Assembly: GCF_002236805.1 (NCBI RefSeq)
Contig: NZ_NIQA01000002.1
Coordinates: forward strand, 176,783-240,782
Length of the DNA stretch: 64,000 nucleotides
From: Pusillimonas sp. T2
GTDB taxonomy: Bacteria > Pseudomonadota > Gammaproteobacteria > Burkholderiales > Burkholderiaceae_B
Direction: 5' to 3'
Each line of letters starts with the position of its first letter. Within the stretch, counting starts at the first letter, position 1. The position numbers were made by a program, and so were the translations under genes. The notes below the pieces were generated by a model that did no database searches, was not told where the DNA came from, and saw nothing but the letters and a program-made list of their open reading frames with translations. Shown here piece after piece: positions 56,735-64,000 of the stretch.

Positions 56735-57184
56735 TTACTGCGCTGACTGACCCTGCGCAACCGGCTGGGGCATAGCCGATGCGGGCAAGCCAAAGACGCG
56801 GTCGAACACCCAACTGAATACAAAGGTGTACACCAGAAAGAAAACGATCAGACCGGCGTCCAGCACCAAGGCCTCCCACCACGACACCTGCAACCACCAG
56901 GCAAAAAACGGCACCAGAAACACCACTAACCCGCCCTCAAAGCCGATGGCGTGGGCAATGCGCCGCGCAATGCTGCGCCCTTTGCGAATTTGGCGTGACT
57001 CCCAGAACTCGAAGCCGGTATTCCAGACCAAATTCCAGAGCACAGCGATAACTGACGCCACGACAGAGGCGATACCCGCGTCTGTCATGCTGTAGCCCAG
57101 CAAATAAAACACTGTCGTGGTCAGTGCAATAGCGATAGCCTCGTATAACGACACATACACCACCTTGCGTTTGATCCCTTGCAT
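56735..57184 (-). CDS. PACE-family efflux transporter (AceI-like)
   Basis: The start at 57184 is favoured by AAGGAAG upstream and a typical MQGIKRKVVYVSLYEAIAIA N-terminus. The 149-residue protein has four membrane segments in two tandem halves, each with a W-N or W-E rich motif (WNLVWNTGFEFWE, SWWEALVLDAGL). The conserved membrane glutamate (E15 of SLYEAIA) is present. The family exports short-chain diamines and biocides such as chlorhexidine, driven by protons. It sits between the hydrolase and exonuclease III genes. Confidence 0.88.
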   Translation of the reverse strand: MQGIKRKVVYVSLYEAIAIALTTTVFYLLGYSMTDAGIASVVASVIAVLWNLVWNTGFEFWESRQIRKGRSIARRIAHAIGFEGGLVVFLVPFFAWWLQVSWWEALVLDAGLIVFFLVYTFVFSWVFDRVFGLPASAMPQPVAQGQSAQ

Positions 57185-57214
57185 CACGCTTCCTTTAGCC
57201 AAACAACCCGAGGA

Positions 57215-57997
57215 TTACACCTGGGTATCGTAATCAATGATCAGCGGCGCATGGTCGCTGAACCACTGTTCTTTATAAATGGACGCCTGCGTTGCGGTCG
57301 CCGCAATATCGGGCGTGGCAATTTGATAATCGATACGCCACCCGACATTATTGGCCCGTGCCTGACCCCGATTGCTCCACCATGTGTAGGCGTCACCGGT
57401 GGCCTCTGGATATAACCGACGATACACATCCACCCACGAAAGCTCATCAAACACACGGGTCAACCAGGCGCGCTCTTCTGGCAAAAAACCACTGTTCTTC
57501 AGATTGCCTTTCCAGTTTTTCAGGTCGATTTCTTTATGGGCGATGTTCCAGTCGCCACACAAGATAACCCTGCGGCCGGCTTGCGCCAACTGCTGCAAAT
57601 GGCCGTAAAAGACATCCATAAAACTGTACTTTGCCGCCTGACGGTGGTCTCCGCTTGAGCCCGAAGGCAAGTAAACAGAGATAACCGAAAACCCGTCGTA
57701 AACCAGCTCGATATAGCGGCCTTCAGCGTCGATTTCAGGTACGCCCAGGCCTTCAATAACCTGATCGGGCACCTTACGGGCGTAAATACCCACACCGCTG
57801 TAGCCTTTTTTCTCGGCGTAATGAAAATAGCCCATGTAGCCCGACGGACTGCGCATTTCGTCGGTCAGATTATCGGCCTGGGCTTTTAATTCTTGCAGGC
57901 AGATAAAGTCGGCGTTTTGCTCGGGCAACCAGGTAAAAAAACCTTTATTTGCCGCCGAGCGGATACCGTTAAGGTTGGCAGAAATAACACGGAGCAT
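57215..57997 (-). CDS. xthA: Exodeoxyribonuclease III
   Basis: This 260-residue endonuclease/exonuclease/phosphatase-fold enzyme has LRVISANLNGIRSAANKGF, metal-binding Glu in CLQELKAQ (about residue 36), the CGDWNIAHKEIDL pair near 150 and terminal SDHAPLIIDY. It nicks DNA at abasic sites and degrades 3' ends. The ribosome-binding site is weak. The gene lies 12 bp after ampG, so it may be its downstream partner in one transcript. Confidence 0.95.
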   Translation of the reverse strand: MLRVISANLNGIRSAANKGFFTWLPEQNADFICLQELKAQADNLTDEMRSPSGYMGYFHYAEKKGYSGVGIYARKVPDQVIEGLGVPEIDAEGRYIELVYDGFSVISVYLPSGSSGDHRQAAKYSFMDVFYGHLQQLAQAGRRVILCGDWNIAHKEIDLKNWKGNLKNSGFLPEERAWLTRVFDELSWVDVYRRLYPEATGDAYTWWSNRGQARANNVGWRIDYQIATPDIAATATQASIYKEQWFSDHAPLIIDYDTQV

Positions 57998-58009
57998 AAG
58001 CGGAATCTT

Positions 58010-59257
58010 TTAATGTCGGTCGGTGCTGTCAAGCTGCCTGATTTCATCGCGCTTGAACCAAAGCAGCGCCAAACCTGGCAAGGCTATCAATACCGTAAAT
58101 ACAAAAAACTGCGGCCAGCCGAAGGCCTCTACCAAAGGCGGCGTAAATGGCCCCGCCAGATAAGTGCGACCAACGGCCGACAAAGCAGACAACAATGCAA
58201 ACTGGGTTGCCGAGAACTGCTGGTTGCACAGCGCCATAAGCAGGGCCACGAATGCGGCCGTACCCAGCCCGCCGCACACGTTTTCGATAGCGACCACCAT
58301 GCCCATGGTGTAAAGATGTGGCGGCGTTACCGCCAACACCCAATACCCAAAATTGGACACGGCCTGCAAAATGCCAAACAGCAATAACGAGCGATACAGC
58401 CCCATACGGGCCATAATGCTGCCACCGGCCAGCGCACCGATAATGGTGGCTACTAGGCCAAATATTTTATTAACCGCCCCCACCTCTTCGGTGCTGAAAC
58501 CAGCACCGCGGATAAGAAAAGTGGTGGACAAGGCCCCGGCAAAGGCATCGCCCAGCTTGTACAGCACAATCAGCAACAAAATCAGTACTGCGCCACGCCG
58601 ACTAAAAAACTCGGACAAGGGCGCAACAACGGCCACACCCAACGTGCGAGGCGCCGCCGCAATGACTTCGGGTTCGGGCGCCAACACCGTGGCCAAGGCG
58701 CACAACATCATGAACACACCCATGAGCGCATAGGTGTACTGCCAACCCAGCCACGACCCGGCCAGGACCAGCGCCAGCCCCCCGGAAACGATCATGGCCA
58801 ACCTGTACCCTAATACTTTCAGGGCGGCACCTGCGGCGCGCTCGTTGTCGCGCAAGACGTCGGTACTATAGGCGTCGAAAGCGATGTCTTGTGTGGCCGA
58901 CAGAAACGCCACAATAACGGCCACTGCCGCCAACAAACCCAAATGCGACGAGGGCGACAACATGCCCATGGCAATAATAAATATGCCCAGCAGCAACTGG
59001 CTGAAAAACATCCAGCTACGACGACGTCCTAGAAAATCGGGTGCATAGCGATCAACCAGCGGTGCCCACAAAAATTTGAGGGTGTAGGCCGTACCTACTA
59101 GCGTGAGAAAGCCAATATTTTGCAGCGAAACACCGGATACGGTGGCCCAGGCCTGCAACGTACCCGTAACCAGCGCCAGGGGCAGGCCACTGGCAAAGCC
59201 CAAGACCAGCAGAGGATAGACCCGCGGGCTTGCATAAACACTGCTGAACGAAGATAT
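58010..59257 (-). CDS. ampG: AmpG-family muropeptide permease, apparently with an AUA start
   Basis: This MFS protein of ~415 residues has about twelve segments. The start of the family domain, RVYPLLVLGFASGLPLALVT, and FLSATQDIAFDAYSTDVL fit AmpG, which imports anhydromuropeptides for cell-wall recycling. No ATG or GTG exists near the N-terminus. An ideal AGGAGG (59263-59268), right after the metW stop, lies five bases before ATA at 59257. The only ordinary alternative is a TTG at 59323, deep inside metW and without a ribosome-binding site. AUA initiation or a local base error is therefore likely. Confidence 0.88.
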   Translation of the reverse strand: MSSFSSVYASPRVYPLLVLGFASGLPLALVTGTLQAWATVSGVSLQNIGFLTLVGTAYTLKFLWAPLVDRYAPDFLGRRRSWMFFSQLLLGIFIIAMGMLSPSSHLGLLAAVAVIVAFLSATQDIAFDAYSTDVLRDNERAAGAALKVLGYRLAMIVSGGLALVLAGSWLGWQYTYALMGVFMMLCALATVLAPEPEVIAAAPRTLGVAVVAPLSEFFSRRGAVLILLLIVLYKLGDAFAGALSTTFLIRGAGFSTEEVGAVNKIFGLVATIIGALAGGSIMARMGLYRSLLLFGILQAVSNFGYWVLAVTPPHLYTMGMVVAIENVCGGLGTAAFVALLMALCNQQFSATQFALLSALSAVGRTYLAGPFTPPLVEAFGWPQFFVFTVLIALPGLALLWFKRDEIRQLDSTDRH

Positions 59258-59268
59258 GTCAGCCTCCT

Positions 59269-59892
59269 TCAGGATGCGGCGTTGGGAGACTCGAAACGGT
59301 ACACCGCCAGTGTGCTGCGCCAACCACGCAAAAAGTTGATTTCTTTATCGCGGTTAAAGGTAGCGACATGCGTCACTTTAAGCCCCAATTGTTGCGCCAG
59401 ATCTTCGAAATCTTTCATGGTGCACAAATGAATATTGGGCGTGTTGTACCACTCGTAGGGCATTTGACCAGTGACCGGCATACGCCCTTTTAAAATGGAT
59501 AACCCGTGCGGCCAGTAACCAAAGTTGGGAAACGACACAATGCCAAAACGCGCCACACGGGCCATTTCGCGCAAAATGTGTTCAGTATGGTGCATGGACT
59601 GCAAGGTTTGCGACAGCACGACTGAATCGAACTGCTGATCGCGAAACAAGGCAAGACCGTCTTCAAGGTTTTGCTGAATGACCCTGACCCCGCGCCGAAC
59701 TGAAGCAATGACTCGCTCGTCGTCAAACTCAACCCCTGCGCCATCGACCTTTTTATGATCGCGCAGATAAGCCAGCAACGTGCCGTCGCCGCAACCTAAA
59801 TCCAGTACTCGGCTGCCTGGCTCGATCCAGCCTGCAATACGGACAAGGTCGGGGCGGATGGCCGCAGTATCGTGTTTTGTGGGGGTCGTCAT
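59269..59892 (-). CDS. metW: Methionine biosynthesis protein MetW
   Basis: This 207-residue SAM-dependent methyltransferase-fold protein has the motif I sequence [15 protein letters not shown] near residue 35 and ends [20 protein letters not shown]. MetW is the usual partner of proteobacterial MetX and is needed for full activity of the homoserine acyltransferase. It overlaps the metX stop by 4 bp. The stop codon is followed directly by the Shine-Dalgarno of ampG. Confidence 0.94.
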   Translation of the reverse strand: MTTPTKHDTAAIRPDLVRIAGWIEPGSRVLDLGCGDGTLLAYLRDHKKVDGAGVEFDDERVIASVRRGVRVIQQNLEDGLALFRDQQFDSVVLSQTLQSMHHTEHILREMARVARFGIVSFPNFGYWPHGLSILKGRMPVTGQMPYEWYNTPNIHLCTMKDFEDLAQQLGLKVTHVATFNRDKEINFLRGWRSTLAVYRFESPNAAS

Positions 59893-61118
59893 GCCAATAC
59901 TCCCGTCGTTTTAGTGCGCTCGGGCAAACCCAGTTCGCGGGCAATCTGGTCGTAATAGCCCTGCACAACAGCATGGTAGCGACGATCGTCGAGCAAGAAG
60001 GCGTCGTGGCCGTGCGGCGCGTCGATTTCGGCATAGGTAACCGGCAACTTGTTCTCGAGCAGGGCCTCAACAATCTCGCGGGAACGCTCGGGTGGAAAGC
60101 GCCAGTCGGTCGTAAACGACACCAGCAAAAAGCCGGCTTTAACGTGGTTCAGCGCCCGGGCCAGACTACCCTCGTACCGGCGCGCCGGATCGAAGTAATC
60201 GAGCGCACGCGTAATCAGCAAATAGGTATTGGCGTCGAAATAGGTTGAGAACTTTTCGCCCTGGTAGCGCAAATAAGACTCTACTTCGAACTCGACATCG
60301 TAACCGTAATGGAAATCGCCACCCTCGGCCGGCGCCCGTTGTGTGCGACCAAACTTAGTAGCCATGTCGTCGTCTGACAAATACGTAATATGGCCCACCA
60401 TTCGGGCCAGCGACAGACCGCGGCGCGGCACCGTGTTATGGGCGTAATAGTCGCCGCCATGAAAGTCGGGGTCGGTAATAATGGCCCGGCGCGCGACTTC
60501 GTTGAAGCCAATATTTTGGGCCGATAAGCGCGGCGTACTGGCAATGACAATGCAATGACCGACGCGGTCGGGGCAGATCATTGACCACCCCAGAGCTTGC
60601 ATCCCCCCCAACGACCCGCCCATGACGGCGGCAAACTTTTTAATGCCCAGGTAATCAGCCAGACGGGCTTGTGCATGTACCCAGTCTTGTACTGTAAGCA
60701 TGGGGAACGAGGCCCCCCAGGGCTTGCCCGTATCGGGGTTGATACTGGCCGGGCCTGTCGAACCAAAACAAGACCCGATATTATTGACACCGATCACAAA
60801 AAAGCGGTCGGTATCCAGCGCCTTGCCAGGGCCTACCATGTTGTCCCACCAACCCACGTCTTTGACATTGTCTGCCGACAAGCCGGCCACATGATGCGAG
60901 GCATTTAGCGCATGACAAACCAGCACTGCATTACTACGGTCGGCGTTAAGCGTGCCGTAGGTTTCTATGGCCAGCTCGTAGCGCGGTAAGACCTGCCCGC
61001 TGACCAGGTGCAGCGGCTCGTCGAAACTGATGAATTCGGGGGAAACAATACCGACGGAACCTGAGGGAATCGCGGTTTCGGGGGGCTGATTGGTGACTGT
61101 ATGAGGTGATTGGGCCAT
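59889..61118 (-). CDS. metX: Homoserine O-acyltransferase MetX
   Basis: This 409-residue alpha/beta hydrolase-fold enzyme has nucleophile S169 in [12 protein letters not shown], the late Asp in [13 protein letters not shown] and His in [10 protein letters not shown]. It transfers an acyl group from CoA to homoserine, the first committed step of methionine synthesis. In proteobacteria with MetW the donor is often succinyl-CoA; whether acetyl or succinyl is used here is undetermined. A SAM-II riboswitch covers the leader and its ribosome-binding site, so high SAM should shut it down along with metW. Confidence 0.94.
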   Translation of the reverse strand: MAQSPHTVTNQPPETAIPSGSVGIVSPEFISFDEPLHLVSGQVLPRYELAIETYGTLNADRSNAVLVCHALNASHHVAGLSADNVKDVGWWDNMVGPGKALDTDRFFVIGVNNIGSCFGSTGPASINPDTGKPWGASFPMLTVQDWVHAQARLADYLGIKKFAAVMGGSLGGMQALGWSMICPDRVGHCIVIASTPRLSAQNIGFNEVARRAIITDPDFHGGDYYAHNTVPRRGLSLARMVGHITYLSDDDMATKFGRTQRAPAEGGDFHYGYDVEFEVESYLRYQGEKFSTYFDANTYLLITRALDYFDPARRYEGSLARALNHVKAGFLLVSFTTDWRFPPERSREIVEALLENKLPVTYAEIDAPHGHDAFLLDDRRYHAVVQGYYDQIARELGLPERTKTTGVLA

Positions 61119-61125
61119 AGAAGGA

Positions 61126-61179
61126 CCTCTTTAGCTGGATTTATGAGGCGCCCGCAAGCAGATCAAGCAAATCGGCGCC
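61126..61179 (-). promoter_or_regulatory. SAM-II riboswitch in the metX leader
   Basis: Reading the minus strand: stem P1 is GGCGCC (61174-61179) with GGCGCC (61147-61152). The loop GATTT (61169-61173) pairs with AAATC (61138-61142) to form the pseudoknot. Conserved TGCTTGCGG and CATAAATCCAGCTAAAGAGG follow, closely matching the SAM-II consensus (..AUAAAU.(C)AGCUAAA.AGG). The AGAGG at the end (61126-61130) is the metX ribosome-binding site, so SAM binding would block translation. SAM-II is mainly described from alphaproteobacteria. Confidence 0.9.
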
Positions 61180-61342
61180 GTACATTAAGTTAATCGAAAT
61201 TCTAACACCTCGGCCACGCAGTTTTTAGCCACCCTGACTTTGATATTGTTCGCAAAATTGATACATTAATAACAAATTCTTTCAATTCACCAATAGATAA
61301 GGCCACCACAATGGTGGCGGCATACAAAAAAGGATAACAAAA

Positions 61343-61597
61343 ATGATAGGCACGGCCCACGACACTGCAACCATCCAAGGCCCCCACCTTACACCCCGCG
61401 AAGTCGAGTGCCTGCGATGGGCGGCCATTGGTAAAACCAGCGCCGAAATAGGCGCCATCTTGGGCCTGACCGAGCGCACCGCCAACTTCCATATTAAAAA
61501 TGCTTGCACCAAGCTGGATGTCTGCAACCGGCAGGCGGCCATTACACATGCTTTACGCGCCGGCTATCTGGACACGCTTGAGCGGGTTGCTGCTTGA
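61343..61597 (+). CDS. HTH-only LuxR-family regulator
   Basis: This 84-residue protein consists almost entirely of a LuxR/GerE-type DNA-binding domain: LTPREVECLRWAAIGKTSAE, then IGAILGLTERTANFHIKNAC. The wording is closest to the C-terminal domain of acyl-homoserine-lactone LuxR receptors, but no ligand domain is present. AAAAAGGATAAC precedes the ATG. It may act as a ligand-free regulator or be a surviving fragment of a longer gene; only 145 bp separate it from the metX riboswitch, and no ligand-domain remnant is visible there. Confidence 0.8.
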   Translation: MIGTAHDTATIQGPHLTPREVECLRWAAIGKTSAEIGAILGLTERTANFHIKNACTKLDVCNRQAAITHALRAGYLDTLERVAA

Positions 61598-61653
61598 AGC
61601 GCCGCACGCAACGATTAAAAGCAACAAACCTCCAGACGCTAAGCGCGGCCTAG

Positions 61654-62187
61654 TCAGCTCCCCGGCGCTTTGACCGCGTTCAAGAACTGCCCGGCCGGCT
61701 CGGTGGGAAACCGATCGGCAGGGGCCATGACCAACGCTTCGGTGATCGACGACGAATGCACCCACACCACCCCCTGAAGGCGCAACGGCCCGCCAGGGCC
61801 TTTCCCGGCAATCTCAAATGGCTGGCCCTGGCGGGGCAACGGATTGGGGGGTTGCTCCCCGAAATTCCCGTAAAACGACAGCAACGTCTGCTGATACAGG
61901 CGCTCGCGCATGCCGGCGTCTTGCCCGATAACCGGTGGCAGCGGCGCATGGCCGACAGCAAACACGGCATCGTTCAACACCGTGCCTGTCAACGAAAATT
62001 CAAGCGCGTGCCCCTCGAAGGGCAGCGTCTTTTTTTGTACCCGGGGTTTATCAGGAAACGCAGCCATGACCAGGCCGTCGGCCAGCGTGACTTCGCGCCA
62101 GTTGTAGTCGGGGGAGCACCCCACCAAAAAACCGGCAAACGCCACTACAACCAAGGCGCGCAGCGCCATCAAGACCGAACGAAACAC
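61654..62187 (-). CDS. Hypothetical lipoprotein
   Basis: The start taken is GTG 62187, which has AAAGGGG seven bases upstream; ATG 62169 is the alternative. The 177-residue product has a lipoprotein signal with lipobox LVGC near residue 24. It then has a compact domain with DYNWREVTLADGLVMAAFPD and a C-terminal SITEALVMAPADRFPTEPAG. This resembles short lipoproteins seen next to gshA in related bacteria as far as I recall; I cannot assign a function. It is divergent from gshA. Confidence 0.78.
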   Translation of the reverse strand: MFRSVLMALRALVVVAFAGFLVGCSPDYNWREVTLADGLVMAAFPDKPRVQKKTLPFEGHALEFSLTGTVLNDAVFAVGHAPLPPVIGQDAGMRERLYQQTLLSFYGNFGEQPPNPLPRQGQPFEIAGKGPGGPLRLQGVVWVHSSSITEALVMAPADRFPTEPAGQFLNAVKAPGS

Positions 62188-62302
62188 CTCAAATCCCCTT
62201 TGGAATTTGCTGGAAATACAGCAAAAAAACATTCACAGGCGTACATTGTAGGGGCTCGGGTAAAATCCGCTGCCATACGCCCATATCAAGAAGATACACC
62301 GA

Positions 62303-63889
62303 ATGAACCAACGCGCCGAACGACACACGCTGCTGCACCCCAAGGCCTCCGTCTTGCGAGGCATTATGCGGGGTATCGAAAAAGAAGGGCTGCGGGTAGA
62401 CCTGAGCGGCGCCCTGGCCCGTACGCCTCACCCACAGCAGCTGGGCAGCGCGCTAACCAATCCTAAAATCACCACCGACTACTCCGAAGCCCTGCTCGAA
62501 CTGATTACCGGCGTACACGGGTCGATCGAGTCGCTACTGGGCGAGCTTGAAGACATTCACCGGTTTGTCGCGGGCAAGCTGCGGGGCGAACTGATCTGGA
62601 ACCAATCCATGCCTGCCCTGCTGCCCGGCGAGGCCGACATCCCCATCGGCTGGTATGGCACATCGAACACGGGCATGCTAAAGCATGTGTATCGGCGCGG
62701 CCTGGCCGAACGCTACGGCAAAGCCATGCAATGTATTGCCGGCGTTCATTACAACTTTTCATTGCCCGACGACATCTGGGCTCTGTTGGGCACCGAAGGC
62801 AACAGCATCGAAGAACAGCGCTCAAAAGGCTATCTGGCGCTGATTCGCAACTTTACGCGCTATTCTTGGCTGCTCATGTATCTGTTCGGTGCGTCGCCGG
62901 CCATTTCGACCAGTTTTGTCAAAGGCCAGCCGCATCAGCTCGAACGCTTCGACGACGACACGCTGTACCTACCCTACGCCACCAGCCTGCGCATGAGCGA
63001 CCTGGGCTACAACAACAAGGCACAGTCCGAACTTCAGCTGTGCTACAACGACATCGAAACCTTTCTGAAGCGTTTGCACGATGCCGTCACCACGCCCTGG
63101 CCTGCCTACGAAGCCATCGGCACCCATCGCAACGGCGAATGGATCCAGCTGAACACCAATCTGCTGCAAATTGAAAACGAGTACTACTCCAGCATCCGGC
63201 CCAAGCGCTCTGTAGAGCGCGGTGAACGCCCGTCAACAGCACTGGCTGCGCGCGGAGTCCAATACATCGAAGTACGGTGCCTCGACATCGATCCGTTCTG
63301 TCCGGTAGGCATTCCAGATACCACCAGCGCCTTCATGGACGCCTTCCTGCTGTTTTGCGCAGTCGAAGACAGCCCGTTTTTCCCAAATAACGGCTTTTGC
63401 CGCGACAGCAACGATAACTTCGGCGTTGTTTCCAAACGCGGCCGCGAACCCGGCCTGAAACTGGTCCGTCAGAACCAACCCATTGGCTTACAAGAATGGG
63501 GCCGAGAACTGATTGAACGCATTGGGCCCTACGCCGAATTGCTCGACACTGCAAATAACACCACCTTGCATGCGCAGGCTTTGCAAGTGCAGGCACAAAA
63601 GGTCAATCACGTCGAAGAAACACCGTCCGCGCGTCTGCTGGCCGACCTGCGCGCCAGTGGTCGCACCTTCCACGACTACACGCTCGCGCAAAGCCTGGCC
63701 CACCATCAAACCCTGACCGCCACACCACTGGCGCCCGAAACAGTAGCCAACCTAGAGCGCACCGCGACCGAATCGCTGGCCGAACAAGTTGCCATCGAAA
63801 ACAGCGACACCGAGTCTTTCGACACTTACGTCGCCAAATATCACGCGGCACTTCATGCGCCCGTGCCGTCCTGGGCCGCAACCCAATAG
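62303..63889 (+). CDS. gshA: Glutamate-cysteine ligase
   Basis: This 528-residue class I GshA has MRGIEKEGLRVDLSGALART at about 25-45 (the Glu-rich ATP/metal motif), then TDYSEALLELITGVH and HYNFSLPDDIW. It ligates glutamate and cysteine in the first step of glutathione synthesis. Length and motifs match the proteobacterial type. It stands as a single gene divergent from the lipoprotein gene, with a following gene in the same direction 78 bp on. Confidence 0.95.
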   Translation: MNQRAERHTLLHPKASVLRGIMRGIEKEGLRVDLSGALARTPHPQQLGSALTNPKITTDYSEALLELITGVHGSIESLLGELEDIHRFVAGKLRGELIWNQSMPALLPGEADIPIGWYGTSNTGMLKHVYRRGLAERYGKAMQCIAGVHYNFSLPDDIWALLGTEGNSIEEQRSKGYLALIRNFTRYSWLLMYLFGASPAISTSFVKGQPHQLERFDDDTLYLPYATSLRMSDLGYNNKAQSELQLCYNDIETFLKRLHDAVTTPWPAYEAIGTHRNGEWIQLNTNLLQIENEYYSSIRPKRSVERGERPSTALAARGVQYIEVRCLDIDPFCPVGIPDTTSAFMDAFLLFCAVEDSPFFPNNGFCRDSNDNFGVVSKRGREPGLKLVRQNQPIGLQEWGRELIERIGPYAELLDTANNTTLHAQALQVQAQKVNHVEETPSARLLADLRASGRTFHDYTLAQSLAHHQTLTATPLAPETVANLERTATESLAEQVAIENSDTESFDTYVAKYHAALHAPVPSWAATQ

Positions 63890-63966
63890 CAAGGTCGCTC
63901 CCCGGGGGTTAAGATAAAAGGGTAGCTGCCCTGCGGCACGCCCTTTTACCAACCGGGAGATGCGTC

Positions 63967-64000
63967 ATGAGCAACACCAATAGTTTTGGCGCCCGACAAC
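63967..64000 (+). CDS. Start of an unidentified gene (truncated by window end)
   Basis: An ATG at 63967 with GGGAGA upstream opens a frame MSNTNSFGARQ that runs to the window edge. Eleven codons are too few to identify it. A short hairpin (AAAAGGG...CCCTTTT, 63917-63947) lies between it and gshA. Confidence 0.5.
   Translation, partial: MSNTNSFGARQ

Overview
The window looks like ordinary chromosome from a betaproteobacterium of the order Burkholderiales, most likely the Alcaligenaceae (Bordetella/Pusillimonas/Advenella relatives). This is inferred from the mreB-mreC-mreD-mrdA-rodA cluster divergent from gatCAB, the metX-metW-ampG order, and the many tripartite and ABC uptake genes typical of the group. 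I see no IS element, prophage, CRISPR array, tRNA or rRNA. Coding density is high, with many 1-4 bp gene overlaps.

Layout. 1-903: 3' part of a flavoprotein gene. 1.0-9.4 kb: a branched-chain-amino-acid-type ABC operon with a fused LivH-LivM permease, a PAS-containing chemotaxis receptor and a BrnQ carrier. 9.7-14.0 kb: a fasciclin protein, a small lipoprotein, and modE divergent from modABC across a perfect palindrome. 14.0-17.7 kb: an FAH-family hydrolase gene behind a 15-bp inverted repeat, then gltS coupled to an orphan TAXI-type receptor lipoprotein. 17.7-24.8 kb: a structured leader with an internal terminator, followed by a symporter small subunit, a Na+/solute symporter, a cNMP/CBS/DUF294 nucleotidyltransferase-like protein, a small membrane protein and a membrane-bound sensor-like DEDDh exonuclease. 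24.8-38.2 kb: catabolic and uptake genes (phytoene-desaturase-like oxidoreductase, cyclase, TetR regulator, FAD monooxygenase, TAXI-TRAP transporter, orphan ABC binding protein, diguanylate cyclase, MFS exporter, aldehyde dehydrogenase). 38.3-41.1 kb: an OmpA-like lipoprotein and a polar-amino-acid permease pair lacking its ATPase and receptor. 41.2-53.6 kb: housekeeping genes (ftsEX, mutY, rodA/mrdA/mreDCB, gatCAB, pyrE). 53.7-64 kb: DoxX protein, extradiol dioxygenase, beta-lactamase-like hydrolase, PACE exporter, exonuclease III, ampG, metW, metX with a SAM-II riboswitch, a HTH-only LuxR protein, a lipoprotein, gshA and the first codons of a further gene.

How the parts fit. Cell-shape and peptidoglycan genes (mre/mrd/rodA, ftsEX, ampG) form the conserved backbone. 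Around them lies a nutrient-scavenging repertoire with unusual partnerships: a TAXI receptor with a secondary symporter, a LivK-like receptor after a TRAP transporter, and an aapQM-like permease pair alone.

The most interesting region is 17.8-24.8 kb. It couples a Na+ symporter to a nucleotidyltransferase-like sensor and a kinase-like, membrane-anchored 3'-5' exonuclease. The clearest regulatory finds are the SAM-II riboswitch in front of metX and the absence of a normal start codon for ampG, where an ideal Shine-Dalgarno sequence leads to AUA.
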